64,000 nucleotides of DNA from Novosphingobium album (ex Hu et al. 2023) (GCF_022832385.1 NZ_JALHLE010000001.1:181753-245752), one strand, 5' to 3'. Shown: positions 30,174-39,751, counted from the stretch's first letter. Made by a program: numbers and translations. The notes: generated from the sequence alone by a model not told the origin.

Positions 30174-31163
30174 ATGACGAGAATGACAGGCATTACCGTG
30201 AGCAATCTGGCCGAGGATCTCAGCTTCGGAGCGCAAGTCGAAGGCATCGACTGGGATACGCTCGCAGACGAAGGCGTTCGCCAGCAGTTACGCGACCTGT
30301 TCGTCGATCGCGGCATGATCGTGTTCCGCGACGTCGAACCCAGCGCCAAGATGCAGGTGGCGCTCAGCAAGGTGTTCGGACCGCTCAAGGACCATCCCAC
30401 CACTGTCACCCCGCGCGATGAAGAGACCGGCGACCATGCCGAGGGTGTTATCGACATGCACTACGTGCCCAGCGATGACCTCGCCAAGGGTCAAGGCCTT
30501 GTCGAGATGAATGGCGAGGTGATCGCCCGCTTCTCGCCCTGGCATTTCGATCATTGCTACAACGACGAACTGAACTACGCCGGCGTCCTGCGCGCACCGG
30601 TAAACGCCCCCGTGGGCGGCCGCACCGGGTTCATGGACGGCATCGAGCTTTACCGGCAGTTCCCCAAGGCCCTGCTGGACCGGGTCGAGGGCAAGAACGT
30701 GATCTACACGCTCGACACCCGTCTTTCGACGATGAAGTTCGGGGTCAACTTCACCCCGCTGACCGAATACGCAACCACCCCGCAATTGCTCAAGGAAGCG
30801 GCAAAGTTCCCGCGCGCGATGCATCCCGCTGTCTGGACCCGTGAGACGGGCGAGAAGGTCATGCACTACGGTCCCTGGATGGCGGTAGGCCTCGAAGGTG
30901 AGGAAAGCCCGGAAAGCGACCGGCTGCTTGACGACGTCGCTCACGAGATCAACCGTCTCGGCGAAGGCACCAGCGCTTACTGGCACGCGTGGAAGCCCAC
31001 CGACATGGTGATCTGGGACAACCTGCGGATGCTCCATGCGGTCGAAGGTTGCGATGCCAAGTACGAACGGCAGACCTTGCGCACCACGATCAAGGGCGAC
31101 TACGGCCTCGGCTATTTCGAGGATGGCAAGAAGGTGGGCGAAGTCGAGCGCGAAATCGCCTGA
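30174..31163 (+). CDS. TauD/TfdA family Fe(II)/2-oxoglutarate dioxygenase (1)
   Basis: A 329-residue enzyme of the TauD group, which couples 2-oxoglutarate decarboxylation to substrate hydroxylation. Iron ligands: H124-F-D126 in SPWHFDHCYND and the distal His at about 287 (LRMLHAVEG); the 2-oxoglutarate-binding Arg is in ERQTLRTTIKGD. It carries an internal insertion (HYVPSDDLAKGQGLVEMNGEV) before the HxD motif and is longer than classic TauD (about 280). The ATG at 30174 follows a GGGAATGGG stretch; an in-frame ATG at 30183 is possible. Substrate unknown. The upstream gap separates it from divergent sthA. Confidence 0.85.
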   Translation: MTRMTGITVSNLAEDLSFGAQVEGIDWDTLADEGVRQQLRDLFVDRGMIVFRDVEPSAKMQVALSKVFGPLKDHPTTVTPRDEETGDHAEGVIDMHYVPSDDLAKGQGLVEMNGEVIARFSPWHFDHCYNDELNYAGVLRAPVNAPVGGRTGFMDGIELYRQFPKALLDRVEGKNVIYTLDTRLSTMKFGVNFTPLTEYATTPQLLKEAAKFPRAMHPAVWTRETGEKVMHYGPWMAVGLEGEESPESDRLLDDVAHEINRLGEGTSAYWHAWKPTDMVIWDNLRMLHAVEGCDAKYERQTLRTTIKGDYGLGYFEDGKKVGEVEREIA

Positions 31164-31206
31164 GGCCTCTTCCCCGGCAGGGCATGGGCGGCCTATAGAC
31201 CAGCCC

Positions 31207-31710
31207 ATGTCGCGCATTCTGGCCACAGCCTCTGCCATCGCCTGCACTCTCGCTGCGTTCGCAAGCCCGGCGCAAGCCCGCGAAAGCCTTGGCCTCTATG
31301 GCACCTGGGGCGCCTTTCGCGATCCGCTGGTGCCCCGCTGCTATGCCATTGCCATGGCCGAACCGAGCGCGAAACGGCGCGACTACCAGCCCTTTGTCGC
31401 GGTCGGCACATGGCCCAAGCGCTCGGCGCGCAATCAGGTGCATTTCCGGCTTTCGCGCAAGATGGCGGAAGGCACGAAGATCACGCTGCGCATCGGCAGC
31501 CAACGCATCGAACTCACCGGCGGCGGCGGCGATGCCTGGCCCCGCGACAACGGCGACAATGCCGCTATCATTGCCGCCATGCGCTCGGCGCCGCGCATGA
31601 CCGTCTATGCCCGAGGCGAAGTACGCGGCGGTTTTTCCAACACCTGGCAGCTCGCCGGAGCCGCCTCGGCCATGGATGCTGCGGCGATCGGCTGCGCCCA
31701 GCTACGCTGA
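31207..31710 (+). CDS. exported protein upstream of rlmN (IalB-like)
   Basis: A 167-residue protein with a signal peptide ([22 protein letters not shown]) and a beta-rich mature part: [12 protein letters not shown], a CYAIAMAEP strand, [18 protein letters not shown], and a C-terminal [21 protein letters not shown] ending near a second Cys. The overall layout resembles the invasion-associated locus B (IalB) family, but the match is loose. The ATG at 31207 fits the signal peptide; the upstream open frame runs into the TauD gene. It precedes rlmN by 76 bp on the same strand. Confidence 0.7.
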   Translation: MSRILATASAIACTLAAFASPAQARESLGLYGTWGAFRDPLVPRCYAIAMAEPSAKRRDYQPFVAVGTWPKRSARNQVHFRLSRKMAEGTKITLRIGSQRIELTGGGGDAWPRDNGDNAAIIAAMRSAPRMTVYARGEVRGGFSNTWQLAGAASAMDAAAIGCAQLR

Positions 31711-31786
31711 GCACGACACGCCCCGCTGGCGCAAGAATCGTGCGCTCTTTCGGAATCGCGGAACTTGCACTATATGGCCGCCAATC

Positions 31787-33049
31787 ATGACAGCCACGAA
31801 ACTCATGCCGATCCCGGGGCACATCGACCCGGTTCCCGTCCCGCGTGACGTCACCCCGCGCGAGGATGGCCGCGTCGATCTTATCGGCCTGCCCAGGAAG
31901 CGCATCGCCGAACTGTTCGAGACCGCCGGACTCGATGCCAAGGCGGCCAAGCTGCGCGCCAAGCAAGTGTTCCACTGGCTCTACCACCGCGGCGTCACCG
32001 ATTTCGAGGCGATGACAGACATTGCCAAGACCATGCGACCCTGGCTCGCCGAACGCTTCGTGATCGGCCGCCCCGACATCGTCGAGGCCCAGCATTCGAG
32101 CGACGGCACCCGCAAGTGGCTGCTGCGCACCGCCGATGGGCACGATTTCGAGATGGTGTTCATTCCCGATGCGGACCGCGGCACGCTCTGCGTCTCCTCG
32201 CAGGTAGGCTGCACGCTCAACTGCCGTTTCTGCCACACCGGCACCATGCGCCTCGTGCGCAACCTAACGGCGGGCGAGATCGTCGGACAGGTCATGCTGG
32301 CACGGGACTCGCTGGGCGAGTGGCCCAAGTCCGGTCAGGCCGACCTTGCCGCGCTGGACGACGATCTGGTCGATGAAGACGGCGGCTATTCGGCCGACGG
32401 GCGCCTGCTCACCAATATCGTGATGATGGGCATGGGCGAGCCGCTCTATAATTTCGACAACGTGCGCGATGCACTCAAGCTCGTCATGGACGGCGACGGC
32501 CTTGCCCTGTCCAAGCGCCGCATCACCCTGTCCACCTCGGGCGTGGTCCCCCAGATGGACCGGTGTGCTGAGGAAATCGGCGTCAATCTGGCCGTCTCGC
32601 TCCACGCCGTGACCAAGGAAGTGCGCGACGAGATCGTGCCGATCAACAAGAAGTACGGCATCGAGGAACTGCTGCAGGCCTGCGCCGACTACAAGGGCGC
32701 CAGCAATGCCCGCCGCATCACGTTCGAATACGTGATGCTGAAGGACAAGAACGACAGCGACGAAGACGCGCACGAACTCGTCCGTCTGATCAAGCACTAC
32801 AAGCTGCCCGCCAAGGTCAATCTGATCCCGTTCAACCCCTGGCCCGGCGCGCCTTACGACTGCTCGACGCCAGAGCGGATCAGGGCATTCTCCAACATCG
32901 TGTTCGAGGCGGGCATTTCCGCCCCGGTACGCACCCCGCGCGGGCGCGACATCGATGCCGCCTGCGGCCAGCTCAAGACCGCTGCCGAGAAGAAGAGCCG
33001 CGCTGAACTCGAGCGCCTCTACGCCGAGAAGGAGAAGGCGCTGGGCTGA
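31787..33049 (+). CDS. rlmN: 23S rRNA (A2503-C2)/tRNA (A37-C2) methyltransferase RlmN
   Basis: A radical-SAM methyltransferase that methylates A2503 of 23S rRNA and A37 of some tRNAs. The 420-residue protein has an N-terminal helical domain ([11 protein letters not shown]...[13 protein letters not shown]), the cluster motif [10 protein letters not shown] (CxxxCxxC), [11 protein letters not shown], and the catalytic C-terminal cysteine region AACGQL. The ATG at 31787 starts at [12 protein letters not shown]; longer frames lack similarity. A methylation role rather than Cfr-type resistance is inferred from length and context. Confidence 0.95.
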   Translation: MTATKLMPIPGHIDPVPVPRDVTPREDGRVDLIGLPRKRIAELFETAGLDAKAAKLRAKQVFHWLYHRGVTDFEAMTDIAKTMRPWLAERFVIGRPDIVEAQHSSDGTRKWLLRTADGHDFEMVFIPDADRGTLCVSSQVGCTLNCRFCHTGTMRLVRNLTAGEIVGQVMLARDSLGEWPKSGQADLAALDDDLVDEDGGYSADGRLLTNIVMMGMGEPLYNFDNVRDALKLVMDGDGLALSKRRITLSTSGVVPQMDRCAEEIGVNLAVSLHAVTKEVRDEIVPINKKYGIEELLQACADYKGASNARRITFEYVMLKDKNDSDEDAHELVRLIKHYKLPAKVNLIPFNPWPGAPYDCSTPERIRAFSNIVFEAGISAPVRTPRGRDIDAACGQLKTAAEKKSRAELERLYAEKEKALG

Positions 33050-33201
33050 CCGCCCGGCCCTTCCTGCGCATCGCTCAACGGCATTCAGTCTCAACGCATC
33101 GCTATCGCGGTGCATTGACGCTTGTCCAGTCCATCTGCAGGATTGCGGACACACACCCGAATTGACTAGACAAGTGTCAATAAAGATTCGGGGGTGAGGA
33201 C

Positions 33202-33984
33202 ATGGCAGAGGCGGACGTGCTGACGCAGGCGCGCGGCGGCGTGATGACGATCACGATGAACCGGCCGCAGAAGCTCAATGCGATGACTGCGGGAATGCAC
33301 GCGGCCATGCATCAAGCCTTCGAGCGCTTCGCTGCAGCCCCGGAACTCCGCTTATGCCTGCTGCGCAGTGCATGCGGCCCGGCGTTCTGCGCCGGCAGCG
33401 ATCTGGCCGCTTTCGATCCCGAACGCGGCCTGCCCTATGCCGAAACCGGCTATGCAGGCCTTGCCGAAAGGTACGATCTCGACAAGCCGGTCATCGCGGT
33501 GATCGACGGACTGTGCCTCGGCGGCGGGTTCGAACTTGCGCTAGCCTGCGATCTCATCATCGCCTCCACCCAGGCCAGCTTCGGGCTGCCCGAACCGCGG
33601 CGCGGGATGATCGCGCTCGCAGGCGGCATTCACCGGCTGGTCCGCCAGTCCGGCATGAAGCAGGCGATGCTGCCGCTCCTCACCGGAGAACCGGTCAGCG
33701 CGCAGGAAGCCTATGCCATGGGGCTTATCAGCAAGCTGGTGGCACCGTCGGATCTCGACGCCACGGTGGAGGACATCTGCGCCCAGATCCTCGCCAACGC
33801 GCCGCTCGCGGTTCGCGCGACCAAGGCGCTGGCGGAATGGAGCCTCGACCAGCCCGGCCTTGCTGCCGCGATGGCCGGGCAGCAGGATCACCCTGCTTTC
33901 CGGCGGTGGATCGGTTCGGAAGACGGATGGGAAGGCATCCGCGCCTTTGTCGAGAAGCGGCCACCCGTGTGGAAGGGGCAATAA
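33202..33984 (+). CDS. enoyl-CoA hydratase/isomerase (crotonase) family protein
   Basis: A 260-residue crotonase-fold protein. The oxyanion-hole segments CAGSDLAAF and LCLGGGFELALACD are present, and FGLPEPRRGM provides the first catalytic Glu. The position of the second crotonase Glu (SLAME-type) reads KQAMLPLL, so it is Leu: true hydratase activity is doubtful and an isomerase, hydrolase or lyase reaction is possible. The ATG at 33202 follows GGGGGTGAGG. It stands alone between rlmN and a convergent PPOX/NTF2 pair, in a region rich in oxygenase and CoA-enzyme genes. Confidence 0.85.
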   Translation: MAEADVLTQARGGVMTITMNRPQKLNAMTAGMHAAMHQAFERFAAAPELRLCLLRSACGPAFCAGSDLAAFDPERGLPYAETGYAGLAERYDLDKPVIAVIDGLCLGGGFELALACDLIIASTQASFGLPEPRRGMIALAGGIHRLVRQSGMKQAMLPLLTGEPVSAQEAYAMGLISKLVAPSDLDATVEDICAQILANAPLAVRATKALAEWSLDQPGLAAAMAGQQDHPAFRRWIGSEDGWEGIRAFVEKRPPVWKGQ

Positions 33985-34048
33985 GTCCCCGGGCACGGGC
34001 GCAACCGGGTGATGGTCCGGGCTGCGGAAATGGCTTAATCCCGGCCGC

Positions 34049-34516
34049 TCAGGGCCCCTTGCCCGAAAGCTTCGTGTGGTCCCACGAGACCACCTTTTCC
34101 GGCACGACCGCCACCACGACGCGCTTTTCAGCCATTCGCGCGGCCATGTGACGCAATTCCTCAGGCGCCAGATCCGGAAAGTGGTGCCCGATCAGCACTT
34201 CCATCAGTTCCCCGCGCCGGGGCTGGGCCTCGATAATCTCTGCGGTACCGTTGATCGAGACGCCGCGCAGGCTGTCATTTGTGGTACCGTCCTCGGCCAG
34301 CACCGCCAGACGCGGATCGCGCTTCAGATTCACGATCTTCTGCGACTTGCCGTAAGTCTCGAACAGGATGCGATCTTCGTGCACAGTAAACCAGACGGTC
34401 GTGAGATGCGGCGCTCCGTCCGCACCGATGGTCGCAACCTGCAGGTTCTGCCCGGCTTTGAGGAACGCGGCGATCTCTGCATCCGACATGCGGATCACAT
34501 CGCGTTGCCTGGCCAT
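34049..34516 (-). CDS. PPOX-class flavin/F420-type oxidoreductase
   Basis: A 155-residue split-barrel protein of the pyridoxamine-5'-phosphate-oxidase-like class: FLKAGQNLQVATIGADGAPH at the N-terminus, LTTVWFTVHEDRILF, and RDPRLAVLAED, ending with a basic region. These proteins bind FMN or F420 (sphingomonads generally lack F420) and reduce small substrates. The ATG at 34516 overlaps the stop of the NTF2-like gene by one base (TGATG), so the two are co-translated and probably act on the same compound. Confidence 0.78.
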   Translation of the reverse strand: MARQRDVIRMSDAEIAAFLKAGQNLQVATIGADGAPHLTTVWFTVHEDRILFETYGKSQKIVNLKRDPRLAVLAEDGTTNDSLRGVSINGTAEIIEAQPRRGELMEVLIGHHFPDLAPEELRHMAARMAEKRVVVAVVPEKVVSWDHTKLSGKGP

Positions 34517-35022
34517 CAGGCGATCGCTTTCAGGAAGTTGAGCCTCTCCTCCCGCGCTTCAGTGTGCAGGGCTACAAGGTCAAGCTGGAACACCATGTCT
34601 TCCATCGGCGTCTGCACCTTCGGGTTGCCTGTCCAGAACACCACCCGGCAGGTGCGTTTGGCAATGCGCCAGCCTGCCGGCGTCCGCACAAGCTGATCGT
34701 CGTAGTAGCCCGTACCATCCCACACGGGAGGATCACCCGCCGCATAGCGGATGAGCCGCCAGCTCCCGTAAGTATGCGATGAGGCCCGGTCGCCGTCGAC
34801 CTGCACCAGATGGTTGGTCATCACATGCTGCGTGGCATCGAACAGTTCGTGGAACGTCCCGAAGTCGGCCTTGAACTGCTCGCGCCCACGCCAGCTGGAC
34901 GTGGGGCCATAGTCGACATCACAGTCGAGCGTGAAGATGCGGTCGAACAGGTCCCAGCGCCGGGTATCCATGGCGAACCCGTAGAGGTTCAGCACTTCGA
35001 TAATGTCTTCCCGCTCCGCCAT
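34516..35022 (-). CDS. SnoaL-like/NTF2-fold protein
   Basis: A 168-residue member of the SnoaL-like group (unlike the family at 18474/43027/44988). It starts EDIIEVLNLYGFAMDTRRWDLFDRIF, with the DxDVDYG strand, then HVMTNHLVQVDGDRASSHTYG and WRIAKRTCRVVFWTGNP. This pattern is typical of SnoaL_4-type isomerases, dehydrases or helper proteins in catabolic clusters. Co-translated with the PPOX gene downstream. No specific reaction can be assigned. Confidence 0.72.
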   Translation of the reverse strand: MAEREDIIEVLNLYGFAMDTRRWDLFDRIFTLDCDVDYGPTSSWRGREQFKADFGTFHELFDATQHVMTNHLVQVDGDRASSHTYGSWRLIRYAAGDPPVWDGTGYYDDQLVRTPAGWRIAKRTCRVVFWTGNPKVQTPMEDMVFQLDLVALHTEAREERLNFLKAIA

Positions 35023-35075
35023 CTGTTCTCTCCCGGTGCTTTAGCCGGTCCATGACAGCACACCGGGCCGCAACT

Positions 35076-35576
35076 TCAACCCGGATTCTCGACGTAGCCT
35101 CGCAGACCGCGCAGGAAACGGTGCACGCCGCCCTCGATTTCCGACATGAGCTCAAACGAAGTGCCCGCCCGGTCAACCGCTTGCTGCAGTGCCCCCAGTT
35201 CGCACCTGTCGTCTTCCGAAAGATCGAGCTTGCCGGCCGCCCTCAGCAGGAACAGCAACTTGTGCGCGCGAACGGTCACGCGGAACGCGTCGCACATGGG
35301 ATCGAGCAGAGAAGGATCATCCTGCCAGCTACGGCCCTGAAAGAAGTCCTGCGTCACGCGCGGCCCGGCGCCAAGGCAGTCGTAGACGGTACAGCCCCTA
35401 AAACCCCGCTGGACAAGTTCGCCATGGATCCGGCAACCGCACCCCGCATCGAGATTGGGGCAAGGCTCTCCGGCCTCCTTGCGGACCGCGAACATTTCGG
35501 AATCGTTGAGCGCAAAGGCCACACAGCACAGGGCTGCACAGCGCGCGCAGTCGGCCTGGAAATCAGTCCCGACCAT
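35076..35576 (-). CDS. cysteine-rich (YkgJ-like) protein
   Basis: A protein of about 166 residues with a dense N-terminal cysteine pattern: DCARCAALCC (residues about 9-18), CPNLDAGCGCRIH, and RGFRGCTVYDC, reminiscent of the zinc- or iron-chelating YkgJ-like cysteine cluster proteins and of the leader region seen before some pentapeptide-repeat proteins. The C-terminal part is helical and has no metal motif. The start is uncertain: ATG at 35576 or GTG at 35615. It lies alone between the NTF2/PPOX pair and the dehydratase-like gene. Function unknown. Confidence 0.6.
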   Translation of the reverse strand: MVGTDFQADCARCAALCCVAFALNDSEMFAVRKEAGEPCPNLDAGCGCRIHGELVQRGFRGCTVYDCLGAGPRVTQDFFQGRSWQDDPSLLDPMCDAFRVTVRAHKLLFLLRAAGKLDLSEDDRCELGALQQAVDRAGTSFELMSEIEGGVHRFLRGLRGYVENPG

Positions 35577-35747
35577 GTCGGATACCGGCACGCGGGAAGT
35601 GGCGCCCCTGGTCACGATGACAATTGCCGTTCCTGCTGTTGGGAAATCTCGGACATACGCTCCGAATGCGACGCTCCTAAGCCGCCACAGCGCGGATGTC
35701 CAGATCAGCGGGGTCAGGCGGCACGAGTCCGCCTGACCCCGCCTGCA

Positions 35748-36926
35748 TCAGAACGGCAGCGAAACCGTCGCCGTACCCTTGAGGATCGTGCCGCCGTCCT
35801 GCGTGGTCATCCTGGTTTCCACGGTGACGACCCGCATGCCGAACTCGCTCGTCTCCTGCTTGTCGACAATGGTGCCGTCGACATAGGTCACGTCGCCCTC
35901 GAAAGCCGGGCTGCGGAACTGCGTCTTGGAGTGCCAGATGTAACCATCGTGACCGGCCCAATAAGCCACCGTGTCGAGATGCCAGGCGTTCATCGACGAG
36001 CCGTAGCCATAGACGCCGCCCATGCCGACCTTCTGGCCCTTTTCGTCGCTGATGTGGCCCGAGCTGGGGCCATGGAACAGGCCGTCACCATGGCGCGGGT
36101 CGATCTTGCGGGCTTCGAAGTCGTACGTCATGTCCGACGCAAAACCGGCATCCTCGGTCGCGGGATCGTACACGCCTTCGGGCACGTTCCAGCGCCAGGT
36201 GCCCCAGATGTTCTGACGGTGCGCGCGGCATTCCAGGGCGAAAGACACGCGGCTATGCGGACCGATCACGCGGCGCGGCAGTTTGTCCCCCACGTTCACC
36301 GACGACCAGCCGGGCGAAACGCCCATGCGGTTCGACTTGATCCATTCCAGACGGACGCGCGCCACTTCATCCATCTCGGCCTTCGTCCACAATTTGGGCG
36401 GCACGTTGCCCTTGTCGTAGACCTTCCGCTTGGCCGCTTCCTCTACGAGATAGCGGATCGAGGTGGCCCGTTCCTTGGCGACCAGCCCGCCGTGCTGGTT
36501 ACGGTGCACGGTATCGCCGTCGGCGAACATCGTCGGCCCGGCAAAGGCGGTGTCGGCCACCTTGTATCCGGCAAAGGTGCGCTCCTGAGTCAGCTTGTCG
36601 CCGGGGCGCACGGGATTGCCGTAGAACCACCATTCCTCGCCCGCGAAGATCAGGTGCGACCCGGGGATCTTGCCGACGCAAGACGGGTGGCAGCCATGGC
36701 CATAGTCCATCGCGACGGTAAAGCTCTGCGGCGCGACGATGCCGCCGAACTTGCTGGCGCGAGCGAAATTTTCGTCCCAGTGCAGCGGGTTCGCATAGTC
36801 CATCGCCTGTACCCAGCGGCGGATATCGGTTGCATTGCACGGGTCCCAGAACTCGGCAAAAATGACCGGCTTGCCGATCCACTTGTCGACATCGCTGGTA
36901 TCCAGAACTGCGTCACCTTCGGCCAT
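35748..36926 (-). CDS. double-hotdog MaoC/FAS1-like dehydratase family protein
   Basis: A 392-residue protein with two hotdog-like halves. The N-terminal half (KWIGKPVIFAEFWDPCN...RWVQAMDYANPLHWDENFA) is the FAS1-like/MaoC N-terminal dehydratase type; the second half contains GSSMNAWHLDTVAYWAGHDGYIWHSKTQFRSPAFEGDVT, resembling the MaoC H-x-x-x-P/S-type active-site region. It would act on a CoA ester, such as enoyl-CoA hydration. The start is the ATG at 36926 (MAEGDAVLDTSDVDKWIGK); a further 88 codons are open without similarity. It is divergent from the SDR gene across a 273-bp gap. Confidence 0.75.
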   Translation of the reverse strand: MAEGDAVLDTSDVDKWIGKPVIFAEFWDPCNATDIRRWVQAMDYANPLHWDENFARASKFGGIVAPQSFTVAMDYGHGCHPSCVGKIPGSHLIFAGEEWWFYGNPVRPGDKLTQERTFAGYKVADTAFAGPTMFADGDTVHRNQHGGLVAKERATSIRYLVEEAAKRKVYDKGNVPPKLWTKAEMDEVARVRLEWIKSNRMGVSPGWSSVNVGDKLPRRVIGPHSRVSFALECRAHRQNIWGTWRWNVPEGVYDPATEDAGFASDMTYDFEARKIDPRHGDGLFHGPSSGHISDEKGQKVGMGGVYGYGSSMNAWHLDTVAYWAGHDGYIWHSKTQFRSPAFEGDVTYVDGTIVDKQETSEFGMRVVTVETRMTTQDGGTILKGTATVSLPF

Positions 36927-37199
36927 GCTACTCTCCAAATCTCGCGCCTGCCGGCCCTGGCGCCGGTTGGCATCGTATCTGACAATGCCGCGCTGTTTCG
37001 CCGCAGCATCCAAGGCGCGCCTGCCCGAAGGCGCAAGCCCATCGTCAATCGGTGCAAGCCGGATTGCCGCCTTGGACCAATGCGCGCGTGAGCAGGTCCG
37101 CTCGGGCGATACTTGCACCCTGCAAGCAATCGCCCGCGACAAATCCGACACGATCTGCGCTAGCCAGACCGCCAACTTGATTCGCCACACGCGGGAGAT

Positions 37200-38000
37200 A
37201 TGCCAGTGAAGATCGACAACACCATTGCCGCAATCGTGACGGGCGGCGCCTCCGGCCTCGGCCGCGCCAGCGCTCAGGCCCTAGCCGACGCGGGCGTCAA
37301 GGTCGCCATCTTCGACATCAGCGAGGAAGCGGGTGAAGCCTTCGCAGCCGAAATCGGCGGCGTGTTCTGCAACGTCAACATCATGGACGAGGAAAGCGTC
37401 GAGGCCGGCTTCGCCAAGGCCCGCGCCGCCCACGGCCAGGAACGCATCGTCGTGCACTGCGCGGTTGTCGCCGGCGGCGGCAAGACCGTCTCGTGGGACA
37501 AGAAGAACAACTGCTACAAGCGCACCGCGACCGAACAGATCGCCAGGTCGGCCGAAGGCATCTTCACCGCCTCGTACCGTGTCGCCTCGATCGCCGCGCT
37601 GGGCATGGCCAACGCCGAGCCGCTCAACGACGACATGGAACGCGGCTGCATCATCTTCACCTCTTCTGCTGCCTCGCAGGACGGCCAGATCGGCCAGGTC
37701 GCCTACGGTGGCGGCAAGGGCGCGGTCAATTCGATGGTCCTGCCGATGGCACGCGACCTGATGGATCTGGGCATCCGCGTCAACGCGATCCTGCCCGGCA
37801 CCTTCGCTACGCCGCCGATGCTCAAGGTCAAGGACATGGCGCCGGAAGTCTTCGAAGGCCTGGGCAAGGCCGTGCCGTTCCCGCGCCGTCTCGGCAAGCC
37901 TGAAGAATTTGCCTCGCTTGTGATGGAACTTTCGCGTAACACCTATTTCAACGGGCAATGCATCCGCCTCGACGGCGCGATCCGCATGCCACCGAAATAA
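37200..38000 (+). CDS. SDR family oxidoreductase (HSD10-like 3-hydroxyacyl-CoA dehydrogenase)
   Basis: A 266-residue short-chain dehydrogenase. Cofactor motif TGGASGLGRA, followed by the Asp in FDISE that selects NAD over NADP; catalytic Ser in IFTSSAAS and Tyr169-x-x-x-Lys173 in AYGGGKGAV. It resembles type-2 3-hydroxyacyl-CoA dehydrogenases (HSD10), which oxidise 3-hydroxyacyl-CoA or hydroxysteroids. The ATG at 37200 has a GGGAGA site. A strong terminator follows. Together with the divergent dehydratase-like gene and the crotonase it could form a partial beta-oxidation set. Confidence 0.85.
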   Translation: MPVKIDNTIAAIVTGGASGLGRASAQALADAGVKVAIFDISEEAGEAFAAEIGGVFCNVNIMDEESVEAGFAKARAAHGQERIVVHCAVVAGGGKTVSWDKKNNCYKRTATEQIARSAEGIFTASYRVASIAALGMANAEPLNDDMERGCIIFTSSAASQDGQIGQVAYGGGKGAVNSMVLPMARDLMDLGIRVNAILPGTFATPPMLKVKDMAPEVFEGLGKAVPFPRRLGKPEEFASLVMELSRNTYFNGQCIRLDGAIRMPPK

Positions 38001-38027
38001 GCACCGGGGGGACTTATCCCAGTGCGG

Positions 38028-38058
38028 GGGGTCGTGTCGGGGGGCACGACCCCTTTTT
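38028..38058 (+). terminator. intrinsic terminator after the SDR gene
   Basis: GGGGTCGTG (38028-38036), an 8-nt loop, CACGACCCC (38045-38053) and TTTTT (38054-38058): a canonical Rho-independent terminator reading on the plus strand. Confidence 0.92.
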
Positions 38059-38102
38059 CGTGCCAGCAGACGGCGGGCCGCTCATATCCTGTCACGCGTC
38101 CA

Positions 38103-38774
38103 TCACCGGAATCTCCGCGCCAGTTCCGGGAAGGCCGCCCCTTCACAGTCACCCATCCTTGCCATGATCTGCGCGGCGACCTCTTCAGGCGCATGACGCT
38201 CGGTATCGATAACCAGATCGAACACATCGTGCGCGAAGATCTGTTCGTAGAGCGATTGCGCCACCCGCTTCTTAGCCTCGCTGTTGCGGACTGCGTGTTC
38301 GCGCCCCAGCGAGGCGACGATGCTTTCCAGCCGCGCGTCGATGCGCAGCGGGCTGACTTCCGGCGGCGGCTTAAGCGCCACGAAGAACACCGGAAGCCCG
38401 GCGAATGCGGCCACGCAGTGCTGCAACAAAGGCGGGTCGACAGTGGCAATGTGGTCGATCACAAGGTTCTGCCCGTCGCGGACAGCGGCAGCGGCCATAC
38501 GGTGGAAGCTGTGGATCACCGGCACACCATGAAGCCCCATGTCGAGATGCCATGGCCCCTCGGGATCATTCGGGTCGTCAGGCGCGCCGTGCACGCCCTC
38601 GTCCGAACAGCGACCGCCGTCGACGAACTTGCGCGGCATCACCCGGCCAAGAAACAGGTCAATCCCGAAATGCAGCCAGAGCCCGTCCAGCTGGTCCACC
38701 AGCAGGTTGCAGGTGGTGGTCTTGCCCGCCCCGGTCGAGCCGGTGAGCAGGAGGATCTTGCCCGTCCCTGCCAT
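38103..38774 (-). CDS. P-loop kinase, chloramphenicol-phosphotransferase-like
   Basis: A 223-residue P-loop protein resembling the chloramphenicol phosphotransferase (CPT)/adenylylsulfate-kinase-like group. Walker A is LTGSTGAGKTT (G12-T19), followed by DxxLF in HFGIDLFLGRVMP and VIDHIA as the second acidic strand. In CPT the enzyme phosphorylates an antibiotic hydroxyl; here a small hydroxylated metabolite is as likely. The ATG at 38774 overlaps the upstream stop by 1 base, so it is coupled to the lipocalin-like gene. Third gene of a TauD-DUF7065-kinase run. Confidence 0.72.
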   Translation of the reverse strand: MAGTGKILLLTGSTGAGKTTTCNLLVDQLDGLWLHFGIDLFLGRVMPRKFVDGGRCSDEGVHGAPDDPNDPEGPWHLDMGLHGVPVIHSFHRMAAAAVRDGQNLVIDHIATVDPPLLQHCVAAFAGLPVFFVALKPPPEVSPLRIDARLESIVASLGREHAVRNSEAKKRVAQSLYEQIFAHDVFDLVIDTERHAPEEVAAQIMARMGDCEGAAFPELARRFR

Positions 38775-39751
38775 TACCGCTTCGCCCAGCCTTCCGGCCC
38801 GGCGCGGTGCCATTTGCGGAATTCGTGGATGCCGTAATATTCCTGATCCTCGCCGGGAGCCCCGCTGGCGCCGTCGTAATCCCACTTGAACAGCGTCCAC
38901 CACTGCCCGCGTTCAGGGAACAGCATGAATTCAGCCGGGACCTGCGCGCGGCCGACAGCGTGCAGGTCCCGTCCCAGTTCATCACGCGCGATCACTTCGA
39001 TCACCTCGGGGCGCGGACCTTTGCGCTCGACGACGCGGCGTACGCCGTCGACCGTGGGCGACAGAACCCCGTCGCGCAGGATGTAGCCGCCGATCACTTT
39101 CGACTGTGGCCCCTCGCCCGATCCCGGCGCGAGGACATGGAAGCCGGTCTTCTCGTCCGCCGTCGACCACGCATAGCCGCCCGGCGGGCTCATCTCCATG
39201 AAGCGCGGCCCATGCCCGCCGTCGCGGATCGAGAACGTATCGACCTCGTGCCGTACACCGTCGAGTTCGACATAACCGCGAATGCGCCCGGGCTGCTCGA
39301 AATGCGTCTTGAACGCGCTCTTGAGCTGCTCGGTGCTCGGCTTGTTCATGATGTTCGGCGGCGCGATGGCGTTGAATTCCAGTTCCAGCCGGAAACCGGC
39401 GCGGTCGTAGGAGACGCGGTAAGTCTGCAGCGGCTCGATCATCTTCACCGACAGCGACCATGGCGTGGTGAAATCGTACTTGTCGTAATCGGCGCCATAG
39501 CGTCCCTCGGGCAGGCGCCGCATGGTCTGGAAGTCAAAGAACGGGAATTCCCAGACGTGCTGGCCCGACAGGTCCCACATCGCCGGGCCGCCGCACAGGC
39601 AGTTCATGTTGGGCCGGAAATGCGTCCAGATCAGGCCGCAAATGTTCTTTTCCGGAATCGCCCAGGAAAACCACGAGCTGTCCGTCCAGTAGAGGTCGTC
39701 ACTCTCGCCCCGGTAGAAGTGATCGAGGCTCTCGGACAATTCGGCGTTCAT
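38774..39751 (-). CDS. DUF7064/7065-type double-lipocalin-like protein
   Basis: A 325-residue protein rich in beta strands and aromatic residues, similar to the DUF7064/DUF7065 pair and distantly to the lipocalin-like CrtC/hydroxyneurosporene-synthase group. Recognisable stretches: SWFSWAIPEKNICGLIW, WEFPFFDF, and the C-terminal WWTLFKWDYDGASG...EYYGIHEFRKW. Such proteins occur with terpenoid or hydrocarbon catabolic genes, but no reaction has been assigned to this type. The ATG at 39751 is preceded by GGGAGAG. Coupled by overlap to the P-loop kinase and 93 bp downstream of TauD (2). Confidence 0.6.
   Translation of the reverse strand: MNAELSESLDHFYRGESDDLYWTDSSWFSWAIPEKNICGLIWTHFRPNMNCLCGGPAMWDLSGQHVWEFPFFDFQTMRRLPEGRYGADYDKYDFTTPWSLSVKMIEPLQTYRVSYDRAGFRLELEFNAIAPPNIMNKPSTEQLKSAFKTHFEQPGRIRGYVELDGVRHEVDTFSIRDGGHGPRFMEMSPPGGYAWSTADEKTGFHVLAPGSGEGPQSKVIGGYILRDGVLSPTVDGVRRVVERKGPRPEVIEVIARDELGRDLHAVGRAQVPAEFMLFPERGQWWTLFKWDYDGASGAPGEDQEYYGIHEFRKWHRAGPEGWAKR

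Noticed and set aside
33162..33186. TTGACT/TAAAGA promoter before the crotonase gene
   Set aside because: Spacing between the boxes is only about 11-13 bp, too short for a sigma-70 promoter.
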